DNA of 64,000 nucleotides from NCBI RefSeq assembly GCF_900106665.1, contig NZ_FNNA01000008.1, forward strand, positions 24,142 through 88,141, in the 5' to 3' direction. Positions 8,616 through 16,894 of the stretch are shown one piece after another (positions within the stretch are counted from its first letter, which is position 1; every line of letters begins with the position of its first letter). The translations under genes were made by a program, and so were the position numbers. Source of the DNA: Paracoccus sanguinis (GTDB taxonomy: Bacteria; Pseudomonadota; Alphaproteobacteria; Rhodobacterales; Rhodobacteraceae). The notes beneath the pieces were generated by a model. It was not told where the DNA came from and made no database searches. It was given only the letters and a program-made list of their open reading frames with translations.

Positions 8616-8740
8616 GGGATGTCGTGGGGACTGGCGGGGGATGCAGCGGGGGATCAGACGGCCCTTGCGGGACAAGGTTCTGACCGCGGGTGGGGCACCA
8701 TCATCCCCCACCATCCCTCACCCATCCCCCTCCCGATCCC
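8616..8740. repeat. Cluster of GGGATG/GGGGGATG motifs in both orientations
   Basis: Noncoding stretch between the HTH gene and the 227-aa gene. Forward copies: GGGATG at 8616-8621, GGGGGATG at 8636-8643 and GGGGGATC at 8648-8655. Reverse copies: CATCCCCC at 8702-8709, CATCCCT at 8712-8718, CATCCCCC at 8723-8730 and GATCCC at 8735-8740. Could be an operator array for the adjacent HTH protein, an origin-type iteron cluster, or a long imperfect hairpin. Confidence 0.55.
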
Positions 8741-8766
8741 ACAGGAATAGGGCGGAAGGGGATCGC

Positions 8767-9450
8767 TCAGTCGAGATTCAGACGGTAGCCGCCGCGCCGG
8801 TCGGAGCGGATCAGATGCCGCCAGTCCTTCTGCGACTTGAAGACGTCGGCCATGCGCAGGCTCTTCGAGCCGGCGCGCGACAGGATCGCCTTGCCGTTCT
8901 GCCACGGCGCGCCGGCCTGCGCTGCCTCGTGCAGCGCGCGCACGACCTCCGCCTGGATCGGGCCCAGCTTGAACCGGCAGCCGTTGCAGCGAACCTCGAG
9001 ATAGTCGGCCGAGTGGATGAAGGTGGCCTCCTCCATCGGCTGCCCGCCCGGCGAGAATCCGGTCTCGATCTCGAAACGGTCGCGTTCATCGCGCCTTAGA
9101 AGGAGGTCGCCGATCATGACGAGGACGGGCTTCGCATCGCCCCAGGTCGTCGCGTAGTCGGCCTTCGGCGTCCGGAAGCTTTCGAGATGGACTTCGCCAC
9201 ACCGGAAGAGCTGGAACACGTCGCGGGCGTGGAGATCGAGCAGGCCGCTGTGGTAGCTTTGCTCCCACGGCACCCTGTACGGCTCGCCTCTCTCGTCCTC
9301 CTCAATGTCGCCGAACTCCATGGGCACGCCGAACACGCGCACCGAAAGTCGGAGCTTGTCGTTCTCCGCGAGGTAGATCAGGTCGGCCTCGGTGATCTGC
9401 CAGCGCTCGAGGATCTCGGGGAGCGTGAAGTACGATTTGTCGATATGCAT
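8767..9450 (-). CDS. Hypothetical protein with C-terminal winged-helix-like region
   Basis: Function unknown; 227 residues. The N-terminus (YFTLPEILERWQITEADLIYLAENDKL, about residues 7-33) resembles a helix-turn-helix of the type found in plasmid and phage regulators, and the last 60 residues (EVVRALHEAAQAGAPWQNGKAIL ... MADVFKSQKDWRHLI) look like a second winged helix. A pair CNGC (about 155-158) could hold a metal. It is transcribed divergently from the S24 repressor with 116 bp between their starts, the classic position for a gene controlled by that repressor. I infer a DNA-binding regulatory role. Confidence 0.65.
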   Translation of the reverse strand: MHIDKSYFTLPEILERWQITEADLIYLAENDKLRLSVRVFGVPMEFGDIEEDERGEPYRVPWEQSYHSGLLDLHARDVFQLFRCGEVHLESFRTPKADYATTWGDAKPVLVMIGDLLLRRDERDRFEIETGFSPGGQPMEEATFIHSADYLEVRCNGCRFKLGPIQAEVVRALHEAAQAGAPWQNGKAILSRAGSKSLRMADVFKSQKDWRHLIRSDRRGGYRLNLD

Positions 9451-9566
9451 TCACTGCCCTCCGCGCCGATTCCCATGTAAGATGTTTACCTTCTGTTCTT
9501 ATTCGCTTGACGGACCTCGATCAATCCGATTTTATCCTATTTCATCCACAGTTGGGTGGGGATGAC
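9451..9566. promoter_or_regulatory. Divergent control region with candidate repressor operator
   Basis: 116-bp AT-richer gap between the divergent 227-aa gene and the S24 repressor. It contains an inverted repeat GTAA-N5-TTAC at 9477-9489, a fair candidate for repressor binding. A -35-like TTGACG lies at 9507-9512 with a TTTTAT at 9530-9535 (17-bp spacing) facing the repressor. Promoter elements are weak matches and not proven. Confidence 0.4.
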
Positions 9567-10244
9567 ATGACCGAGCACCACACGCTTTCCGACCGCCTCA
9601 GGGCCCGGGCCAACCAGCTTGGCATCAGCCCCGCCCATGTCGCCGAGATGGCCGGCGTGAACCGCTCCTTCGTCTACGACATCCTCCGCGGACGCTCGAC
9701 CCGCCCCGGCATCGACAAGCTGGCAGAGGTCGCGCGCGTCCTGAAGGTCGATCGCGACTGGCTGATCCACGGGATCGGCGATGTCGAAGGCACGCCCCCC
9801 TTCATCGAGAACCCGGACGAGGCCTTCGTCTCGATCGCGCATGCGAGCCCCCGCCCGTCGATGGGCGGCGGGGCCGTGGTGGAAGACCATGGCGACACCG
9901 CCGGCCGCGCCTACCACTTCCGGCGCTCCTGGATTCGGAACAGCCTGAAGGCCAGCCCGTCGCAGCTCCGCATCATGCATGTCGAAGGCGACAGCATGGC
10001 GCCGACGCTGCTCGACGGCGACACGGTCCTCGTCGACATGACCCGCCGCGCCCCGAACCCTCCGGGCATCTTCGTTCTCGACGACGGCATGGGCCTCGTG
10101 GCCAAGCGGCTCGAGCACATCGCAAACAGCGAGCCGCCAGCGGTTCGCGTGATCTCCGACAACAAGCACTATCCCGAATATGAAAGAACGGCCGACGAGA
10201 TCCACATCGTCGGCCGGATCCGATGGTTCGCGCGGGAGATATAG
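9567..10244 (+). CDS. LexA-like phage repressor, HTH plus S24 peptidase
   Basis: Probable lysogeny repressor, 225 residues. The N-terminal HTH_3 domain spans about 6-66 (recognition region VAEMAGVNRSFVYDIL). The C-terminal S24 domain carries the self-cleavage dyad: Ser143 in EGDSM and Lys180 in LVAKRL, as in CI and LexA, so it could be inactivated through RecA after DNA damage. The ATG at 9567 is preceded by GTGGGG and is preferred over a TTG at 9507. It is divergent from the phage-like operon, and the AbiJ-like gene follows immediately downstream. Confidence 0.88.
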   Translation: MTEHHTLSDRLRARANQLGISPAHVAEMAGVNRSFVYDILRGRSTRPGIDKLAEVARVLKVDRDWLIHGIGDVEGTPPFIENPDEAFVSIAHASPRPSMGGGAVVEDHGDTAGRAYHFRRSWIRNSLKASPSQLRIMHVEGDSMAPTLLDGDTVLVDMTRRAPNPPGIFVLDDGMGLVAKRLEHIANSEPPAVRVISDNKHYPEYERTADEIHIVGRIRWFAREI

Positions 10245-10246
10245 CA

Positions 10247-11593
10247 GTGGCGGCTGATGAGGAGTTGGATGATCTTCTCGAGCTGGCGGGCTGCTGCTTT
10301 CGGGATGCCATGAGGGCCGTCGATATCGAGGCATTCTTCTCCAGACGCGACATCCCCCTTGCAGAAGGGACCAGCAAGAAGACGGTTGCCCAGAATACGC
10401 TCGCAAGCCTTCCACGAGCAAAGGCGCTGGATCTGGTCCTCGAGTTTGCGCGGGAACGGCGGGATATTGGCCTGCAGGACAGGGTGTACATCCTACAAGA
10501 CAAGGACCAGCCGGAAATCTCCGCGATCACTCGCGACCGAGTAGCCGATCACCTTGGTGCGGGGATCCATGGACAAGGCATTCGTCCGGACGTCATCGAG
10601 GGGCTCTTTGATCTGAGTTCGCCCGCCGACTACTTCGAGCACCCCACCAAGACCGAGGAACTCAGACAACACGCGACTGGCGAGGCTCCGTTTTGGAACG
10701 CTAAGGAGGTCTTCGAATTCATCGGGGCAATAACATGTCCTTCGAGGAGGTTTGCGCAGCTGATCGAGACCGCTCTGGATCCCCGGTTTCGTGATGCCGA
10801 CGACCAGGCTGCGCTGGCAGCGGACTTGACCCGCATCCTGCAGCTCGATGGTTACGAGGTTGCTCAGACAGGAGAGGTCTCGGGCCTCGCAACATTCTCG
10901 GTACGCCCCGTTCGCCGCGGCGTCGACGGGCGGCCGAAGAACCTGATCTTCGCTTCCAACGGACCAAAGCCGAGGCTCGGGTTCTCGGATGCGATCGACA
11001 ACGAAGTCGTCGTGCTCGAGCATGCCGACAGCTGCCTCATTTACGAGCGCCCCATAGGCAATGGATTGTCATGGCTCGATCTGGCCCGTTGGTGGATGGA
11101 GAAAAACGGGATAGCCGACCTCGCCGAAGCGCGCATCAGCCTCGGACGGCGTCTACTTGAGTCGCTTGACGACGGTCCCGAGCGGGCGTTCTTCGGGGCA
11201 TATTTCAACAATTTTGCTGAGCGACTTGGAGACCGGCTTCCGGCGCTCATCCCGCAGGTCTACCTGCACTATGATCCGGAGATCGCGAGTCGTCTCGCTG
11301 ACAAACGCGTTCTGTTCCGGCAACGCATGGACTTCCTCATGCTGTTGCCGGGCCGACAGAGGATCGTCCTCGAGATTGACGGCAAGCACCACTATGCGAA
11401 AGGCGAGCGCGCCGATCCCGGCCGGTACGCCGAAATGGTTGCGGCTGACCGCAACCTGCGGCTTCGCGGCTACGAGGTGTTTCGGTTCGGGGGCTCGGAA
11501 TTCTCTCAGCCGAAGGGATCGATGCAGGAATCTGTCGACGAGCTTGTGAAGTCATTCTTCGAGGAGCTGTTCGTCGTCCATCGGCTAGGATAG
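10247..11593 (+). CDS. AbiJ-related abortive infection protein with C-terminal nuclease domain
   Basis: Likely phage-defence protein, 448 residues from a GTG at 10247 preceded by GGGAGA; an ATG at 10223 would overlap the repressor by 22 bp and has no clear ribosome site. The N-terminal half is helical and resembles AbiJ-type N-terminal domains (RRDIPLAEGTSKKTVAQNTL, about residues 32-51). The C-terminal part (about 355-430) is a PD-(D/E)XK/DUF559-like nuclease: RMDF, then LEIDGKHHY, then ADRNLRLRGYEVFRF. It sits directly after the repressor in the position where temperate phages carry lysogenic-conversion or superinfection-exclusion genes. Name and activity are inferred from domain layout; toxicity is not shown. 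Confidence 0.6.
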   Translation: MAADEELDDLLELAGCCFRDAMRAVDIEAFFSRRDIPLAEGTSKKTVAQNTLASLPRAKALDLVLEFARERRDIGLQDRVYILQDKDQPEISAITRDRVADHLGAGIHGQGIRPDVIEGLFDLSSPADYFEHPTKTEELRQHATGEAPFWNAKEVFEFIGAITCPSRRFAQLIETALDPRFRDADDQAALAADLTRILQLDGYEVAQTGEVSGLATFSVRPVRRGVDGRPKNLIFASNGPKPRLGFSDAIDNEVVVLEHADSCLIYERPIGNGLSWLDLARWWMEKNGIADLAEARISLGRRLLESLDDGPERAFFGAYFNNFAERLGDRLPALIPQVYLHYDPEIASRLADKRVLFRQRMDFLMLLPGRQRIVLEIDGKHHYAKGERADPGRYAEMVAADRNLRLRGYEVFRFGGSEFSQPKGSMQESVDELVKSFFEELFVVHRLG

Positions 11594-11683
11594 CACATCC
11601 CAAGAACACCGCAGAGTTACGCAGCACTCCCCTAAGCATCTGAAAGTAATTGTTTTCGGGGGATGGGCGGATAGCGTTTCCCC

Positions 11684-11911
11684 ATGCGAAACGCACCGAC
11701 ATACCCGCGGCTGGGCTCGAACCCGCTGTCGCCCGACCAGATGACTCCCGCCGAGCGCCGCGCCGAGCTGTGCGGCCTGCTGGCGCTCGGGCTGGTCCGG
11801 TTGCGGCTGCGGGAGCGCAGCGAACCTTCTGACGAGACTGGAGAAATTCGCCTACACTCTCCGGCGAGCGCATGCCGTCATGCAACTCCAACTTACCGGA
11901 GACCCGCATGA
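11684..11911 (+). CDS. Small protein heading the DUF2924/recombinase cassette
   Basis: A 75-residue protein with a conserved-looking core, SPDQMTPAERRAELCGLLALGL (residues 18-39), that I associate with a small gene regularly found ahead of DUF2924 and large serine recombinase genes in alphaproteobacteria. Its stop overlaps the DUF2924 start by 4 bp (ATGA), giving a coupled three- or four-gene cassette. Function unknown. The C-terminal tail is Arg/Thr-rich and probably disordered. Confidence 0.6.
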   Translation: MRNAPTYPRLGSNPLSPDQMTPAERRAELCGLLALGLVRLRLRERSEPSDETGEIRLHSPASACRHATPTYRRPA

Positions 11912-12360
11912 CGACCCACGATCCAATTCCCGCGCGCCTGGCTGCGCTGAAAACCGCCACGACGCCGGAACTGAAGGCGCAGTGGCGCGAGCTGTTCGAC
12001 AGCGAGCCGCCGCCGTTCAACCGACGCTACCTGGAGAGCCGGCTGGCCTATCGCATCCAGGAGCTCGCCTATGGTGGCCTGAAGCCGGAGACCATTCGGC
12101 GGCTGGAGCGATTGGGCGAGGAACTGGATGGTGGCGACCGGAAGAAGAGCCGCGTCCGCGCCGACGCCATGCCCATCGCCGGCACGCGGCTGATCCGCGA
12201 GTGGCAGGGTGTCGAGCATGTCGTCACTGTCACCGCGGATGGATTCGAATGGCAGGGCCGGCCCTACAAGTCGTTGTCCGCCATCGCCCGCGCCATCACC
12301 AGCACGCGCTGGAATGGCTGGGTCTTCTTTGGGTTGCGCAACCGGAGGGCGCGGACATGA
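11908..12360 (+). CDS. DUF2924 family protein
   Basis: A 150-residue member of DUF2924, whose members are nearly always next to a resolvase-type recombinase. Residues 20-70 hold the family signature (ELKAQWRELFDSEPPPFNRR, then RIQELAYGGL). The C-terminal half is basic with the run LIREWQGVEHVVTVTADGFEW and WNGWVFFGL. A ribosome site (GGAGA) precedes the ATG at 11908. It overlaps the recombinase start by 4 bp. A role as recombination accessory or directionality factor is often supposed but not established. Confidence 0.85.
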   Translation: MTTHDPIPARLAALKTATTPELKAQWRELFDSEPPPFNRRYLESRLAYRIQELAYGGLKPETIRRLERLGEELDGGDRKKSRVRADAMPIAGTRLIREWQGVEHVVTVTADGFEWQGRPYKSLSAIARAITSTRWNGWVFFGLRNRRART

Positions 12361-13667
12361 CCAAGCCCATAGTCCGGAAACAGCGCTGCGCCATCTACAC
12401 GCGCAAGTCCTCCGAGGAAGGGCTGGAGCAGGAGTTCAATTCCCTCCACGCCCAGCGGGAGGCGTGCGAGGCGTTCATCGCCAGCCAGCGCTCCGAAGGC
12501 TGGGTGCTGGTCCGCGATCAGTATGACGATGGCGGCATCTCCGGCGGTACGCTGGACCGGCCCGGCCTGCAGCGGCTGCTGGAGGACATCGAGGACGGGC
12601 TGGTCGACGTGGTCGTGGTCTACAAGATCGACCGCCTGTCGCGCTCGCTCGCCGACTTCGCCAAGCTGGTCGAGGTGTTCGACCGGAACGGCGTGACCTT
12701 CGTCTCGGTGACGCAGTCCTTCAACACCACCACGTCGATGGGGCGGCTGACGCTGAACATCCTGCTCTCCTTCGCCCAGTTCGAGCGCGAGGTCACCGCC
12801 GAGCGCATCCGCGACAAGGTCGCCGCCAGCCGCAAGAAGGGCATGTGGATGGGTGGCGTGCCGCCCTACGGATACCGGGTCGAGAACCGGAAACTGGTCG
12901 TAGACGATGAAGCTGCGGAGCATGTCCGCTGGATCTTCGCGCGCTTCCTCGAGATCGGCTCGGGCACGGAACTGGCGCGAGAGGTGGTGAAGCGCGGCAT
13001 CCGCACGCCGCGCGGCAACCGGATCGACAAGAAGTACCTGTACCGGATGCTGAACAACCGCGCCTATATCGGCGAGGCGGTGCACAAGGGCGAGAGCTAT
13101 CCCGGCGAGCACGACGCGATCATCGACCGCGAGACATGGGACCGGGTCCACGCCATCCTGCAGGAGAGCCCGCGCAAGCGCGCGGCACGCACCCGCGCTG
13201 AAACACCGGCGCTACTGAAGGGTCTGCTGTTTGGTCCCGATGGCGCAGCCTTCTCGCCGACCCATACCCGCAAGGGCGGCCGACTCTACCGGTACTATGT
13301 CAGCCAGACCGTGCTGAAGCACGGCGCCGGATCCTGCCCCGTCGGCCGCGTGCCGGCGGGCGAGGTCGAAGCGGCCGTCATCGATCAGGTGCGCGCCGTA
13401 TTCCGCCAGCCGGAGATCGTGGCGGGGACATGGAAGGCCGCGCGCGCCCACGCCGACGACATCACCGAGGCCGACGCACGGGCAGCGCTTCAGCAACTCG
13501 ACCCGCTGTGGGACGAACTCTTCCCCGCCGAGCAGGCGCGCATCGTGGCACTGCTGGTCGCACGCGTCGATGTTGGCACTGACGGGCTCAACGTTCGCCT
13601 GCGCGTCGATGGCCTCGGTGACCTCGCGCGCGAGATGCTGGCCGGCGGCATCGGAGAAGCTGCGTGA
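12357..13667 (+). CDS. Large serine recombinase
   Basis: Site-specific serine recombinase, 436 residues. The resolvase domain (about 9-150) contains the catalytic Ser18 in YTRKSSEEG and the arginine motif DRLSRS (about 84-89). The Recombinase domain follows (about 170-270, GVPPYGYRVENRKLV ... KKYLYRMLNNRAYIG), and a zinc-beta-ribbon-like region after that is reduced, with few cysteines. The ATG at 12357 overlaps the DUF2924 stop; the longer in-frame start at 11880 would be antisense-like sequence and is rejected. It probably moves or once moved the cassette 11.7-14.1 kb or the whole island; no attachment core is identified. Confidence 0.9.
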   Translation: MTKPIVRKQRCAIYTRKSSEEGLEQEFNSLHAQREACEAFIASQRSEGWVLVRDQYDDGGISGGTLDRPGLQRLLEDIEDGLVDVVVVYKIDRLSRSLADFAKLVEVFDRNGVTFVSVTQSFNTTTSMGRLTLNILLSFAQFEREVTAERIRDKVAASRKKGMWMGGVPPYGYRVENRKLVVDDEAAEHVRWIFARFLEIGSGTELAREVVKRGIRTPRGNRIDKKYLYRMLNNRAYIGEAVHKGESYPGEHDAIIDRETWDRVHAILQESPRKRAARTRAETPALLKGLLFGPDGAAFSPTHTRKGGRLYRYYVSQTVLKHGAGSCPVGRVPAGEVEAAVIDQVRAVFRQPEIVAGTWKAARAHADDITEADARAALQQLDPLWDELFPAEQARIVALLVARVDVGTDGLNVRLRVDGLGDLAREMLAGGIGEAA

Positions 13668-14053
13668 AACGCGGCGCACCGATCCCGGAAACCGTCACGC
13701 TCCACGTCCCGTACCGGGTCGTGAAGCGCGGCGGGAGGAAGGAGATGCAGATGCCTAAAGGCGCGACGCAACCGCGCCGGACCGACAACGCGCTCGTTAA
13801 GGCGATGGCCCGTGCGTTCCGATGGAAGCGGATGCTCGAATCCGGGGAGTTCGCCACCATCGCCGAACTGGCCGAGCGCGAGGGCATCGCGCCCTCCTAC
13901 ATGACCCGTGTCCTGCGCCTGACGCTGCTCGCGCCGGACATCGTCGAGGCGATCCTGGACGGGAAGCAGGGGCCGGAGGTGACACTGGCGCGGCTGCTGG
14001 AGCCATTTCCGGTGGAGTGGTCGTCTCAAGTCGCCCGCGGCATGCCAGCGTAG
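13664..14053 (+). CDS. HTH-like protein of the recombinase cassette
   Basis: 129-residue protein starting at GTG 13664, which overlaps the recombinase stop by 4 bp. The C-terminal half contains a KorB/sigma-like helix-turn-helix (AELAEREGIAPSYMTRVLRLTLLAPDIVEAIL, about residues 67-98). Proteins of this shape recur directly after recombinases of this type in alphaproteobacterial islands. It could regulate the cassette or assist recombination. The first 40 residues are basic and probably flexible. Confidence 0.65.
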   Translation: MKRGAPIPETVTLHVPYRVVKRGGRKEMQMPKGATQPRRTDNALVKAMARAFRWKRMLESGEFATIAELAEREGIAPSYMTRVLRLTLLAPDIVEAILDGKQGPEVTLARLLEPFPVEWSSQVARGMPA

Positions 14054-14143
14054 GACTACTCCTCTCTACAAACGAGAGGTGTTTGCATTTCTTTTGCGCT
14101 AGAAGCATTCTCGCAGAAGATGAGATTTTTCAAGGCTTAGTGC

Positions 14144-16894
14144 GTGCCACCGGCTGTCAACCAAACCCCCGAGCAGCTCGCCCGGGACCGGATCGATGAA
14201 CGCCTGCGGGCGTCCGGTTGGCGTGTTCAGGACAAGGACGCGCTCGATTTCAACGCCGGTCTTGGCGTGGCCGTGCGCGAGTACCAGACAGACATCGGAC
14301 CCGCCGACTACGTCCTCTTCGCTGACAGGCGGGCGGTCGGCGTGGTCGAAGCCAAACCCGACAACTGGGGAGTCCGTCTAACCTCTGTCGAGGAGCAGTC
14401 CGAGGGTTACGCGAACGCCAAGCTGAAATGGGTCACCAATGCCGAACCCCTCCCGTTCCTTTACGAGTGTACAGGCCAGGTCACCCGTTTCACCAATGCC
14501 CGCGATCCCAACCCGAGGTCGCGTGAGGTATTCACGTTTCACCGGCCCGAAACCCTGAAATCGTGGGGACAGGCGTCAAAGAGCCTACGAGCCGGCATTG
14601 CGGAGTTGCCTTCTCTCAACCCGGATGGCCTCCGCGATTGCCAGGTCAAGGCGATCACAAACCTCGAAGCCTCACTCAAGGGCGACAAGCCTCGCGCCCT
14701 CGTCCAGATGGCGACCGGGTCGGGTAAGACATTCACTGCGATCACGCAGGTCTACCGCCTGCTCAAACACGCAGGCGCGCGCCGCATCCTGTTCCTCGTC
14801 GATACCAAGAACCTCGGCGAGCAGGCAGAACAGGAGTTCATGGCCTTCATCCCGAACGACGACAACCGCAAGTTTACCGAACTCTACAACGTCCAGCGCC
14901 TCACTTCGCCTTCCATCGCGAACGACAGCCAGGTCGTCATCTCTACGATCCAGCGCATGTACGCCACGCTCAAGGGTGAGGAACTGAACGAGGGTGCCGA
15001 AGACGAAAACCCGGCCGAGCAGAAATGGCGCCGCAAGGAACCTCTGCCGGTCGTCTACAATGCCAAGCTGCCGCCGGAATACTTCGACGTGGTGGTCATC
15101 GATGAATGTCACCGCTCCATCTACAATCTCTGGCGCCAGGTCATCGAATACTTCGACGCTTACCTGATCGGGCTCACCGCCACGCCCGACACCCGCACCT
15201 ATGGCTTCTTCCAGAAGAACGTCGTCAGCGAGTACACCCACGAGAAGGCCGTAGCCGACAAGGTCAACGTCGGCAACGAGATCTACCTCATCGAGACGAA
15301 GGTCACCCAGGGCGGCGAGACGCTCAAGGCCGAGCAGCTGATCGAGAAACGCGAACGGGAAACCCGGGCCCGGCGCTGGGAGACACAGGACGAAGACGAA
15401 GCCTACGCAGCCACACAGCTCGACCGATCCGTCGTCAACCCCGACCAGATCCGTACCGTCATCCGCACCTTCCACGACAAGTGGCCCGAAATCTTCCCCG
15501 GCCGCAAGGAACTGCCCAAAACCCTGATCTTCGCCAAGACCGATAGCCACGCTGACGACATCATCCAGACCGTCCGGCAGGAATTCGGCGAGGGCAACGA
15601 TTTCTGCCGCAAAATCACCAACGGCGCGAAGAACCCGAAATCTTCGCTCTCCGCCTTCCGCAACGACTACTACCCGCGCATCGCCGTGACCGTGGACATG
15701 ATCGCCACGGGTACCGACGTGAAACCCCTCGAATGCCTGATCTTCATGCGCGACGTGAAGTCGAAGAACTACTTCGAGCAGATGAAGGGCCGCGGCACCC
15801 GCGTCCTGAAACCTGACGATCTGAAAAAGGTCTCTCCCTCCGCGCAGGCCAAGACCCATTACGTCATCGTCGATGCCGTCGGCGTCACCAAATCGCTCAA
15901 GACCGCCAGCCAGCCGCTCGACACCAAGCCCTCGATCCCCTTCAAGGACCTCGCCATGGGGCTGATGATGGGCGACCGGTCCGAGGAAACGGTCAGCTCC
16001 CTCGCCGCGCGCCTGTCGCGGCTCGACAATAAGCTCGGGGCCGAGGATCAGGAAAAGATCACGACTGAGGCCGGCAAGCCCCTCACCGCCATCGTCCGCG
16101 ACCTCTTCGACGCTATCGACCCCGACAAGGTGGAGGCAGATGCCAAGGCCGCCGGGAACCCCGAGCCCGACGACATCGCCATGCAGGCCGCGCGCGAGGA
16201 ACGGATCAAGCACGCCGCCAACGTCTTCACCGGCCCGCTCATCAACCTGATCGACACGATCCGCCGCGACAACGAACAGACCATCGACCATGACAACCTC
16301 GACACGCTCCTGCGCGCCGAATGGGCGGGCGATGTGGCCGAGAACGCCAAGCAGATCGCGCAGGAGTTCGAGGCGTACCTGACCGAGAACCGCGATGAGA
16401 TCGAAGCCCTGTCTATCTACTTCAACACCCCCGCCCGCCGGGCGCAGGTCACCTACGCGATGATCAAGGACGTGCTGAAGAAGCTGACAGAGGATCGCCC
16501 GCGCCTCGCTCCGCTCACCGTCTGGCGCGCCTATGCGCATCTCGATGACTACAAGGGCAGCAACCCCGCCAGTGACCTGACCGCACTGGTGGCGCTGATC
16601 CGCAGGGTGACCGGGCTCGACGACACGCTGACCCGCCATTCCGAGCGGGTGCGGCGCAACTTCCAGAACTGGGTGCTGAACCGCCACTCGGGCGCAGGCG
16701 AGAAGTTCACCGAGGAGCAGATGGACTGGCTGCGCATGATCCGCGACCACCTCGCCACCTCCTTCACCATCGAGCGCGACGATCTGGAAATGGCCCCCTT
16801 CGACGGCAAGGGCGGCATGGGGCAGATGTACGCGCTCTTTGGGGATGGGATGGACGAGGTCATGACCGAGATGAATGAGGCGCTTTCGGCATGA
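14144..16894 (+). CDS. hsdR: Type I restriction enzyme R subunit
   Basis: ATP-dependent translocase and nuclease of a type I restriction-modification system, 916 residues from GTG 14144. The N-terminal PD-(D/E)XK nuclease has Asp55, Glu69 and Lys71 (VVEAK). The motor follows with Walker A ATGSGKT (190-196), DECH (320-323), SATP-like motif LTATPDT, and a second RecA domain with motif VI KGRGTRVL. A C-terminal helical domain (about 640-916) binds the MS core. It overlaps hsdS by 4 bp. The complex would cleave DNA lacking N6-adenine methylation at its asymmetric target. All core motifs are intact, so it should be active. Confidence 0.95.
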   Translation: MPPAVNQTPEQLARDRIDERLRASGWRVQDKDALDFNAGLGVAVREYQTDIGPADYVLFADRRAVGVVEAKPDNWGVRLTSVEEQSEGYANAKLKWVTNAEPLPFLYECTGQVTRFTNARDPNPRSREVFTFHRPETLKSWGQASKSLRAGIAELPSLNPDGLRDCQVKAITNLEASLKGDKPRALVQMATGSGKTFTAITQVYRLLKHAGARRILFLVDTKNLGEQAEQEFMAFIPNDDNRKFTELYNVQRLTSPSIANDSQVVISTIQRMYATLKGEELNEGAEDENPAEQKWRRKEPLPVVYNAKLPPEYFDVVVIDECHRSIYNLWRQVIEYFDAYLIGLTATPDTRTYGFFQKNVVSEYTHEKAVADKVNVGNEIYLIETKVTQGGETLKAEQLIEKRERETRARRWETQDEDEAYAATQLDRSVVNPDQIRTVIRTFHDKWPEIFPGRKELPKTLIFAKTDSHADDIIQTVRQEFGEGNDFCRKITNGAKNPKSSLSAFRNDYYPRIAVTVDMIATGTDVKPLECLIFMRDVKSKNYFEQMKGRGTRVLKPDDLKKVSPSAQAKTHYVIVDAVGVTKSLKTASQPLDTKPSIPFKDLAMGLMMGDRSEETVSSLAARLSRLDNKLGAEDQEKITTEAGKPLTAIVRDLFDAIDPDKVEADAKAAGNPEPDDIAMQAAREERIKHAANVFTGPLINLIDTIRRDNEQTIDHDNLDTLLRAEWAGDVAENAKQIAQEFEAYLTENRDEIEALSIYFNTPARRAQVTYAMIKDVLKKLTEDRPRLAPLTVWRAYAHLDDYKGSNPASDLTALVALIRRVTGLDDTLTRHSERVRRNFQNWVLNRHSGAGEKFTEEQMDWLRMIRDHLATSFTIERDDLEMAPFDGKGGMGQMYALFGDGMDEVMTEMNEALSA

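Noticed and set aside
11684..14053. DUF2924-recombinase cassette as the prophage integrase
   Set aside because: The cassette has its own overlap structure and no visible attachment site; whether it mobilises the surrounding island cannot be decided.
14672..16750. Long minus-strand open frame opposite hsdR
   Set aside because: Mirror of a real gene in high-GC DNA; hsdR motifs on the plus strand are decisive.
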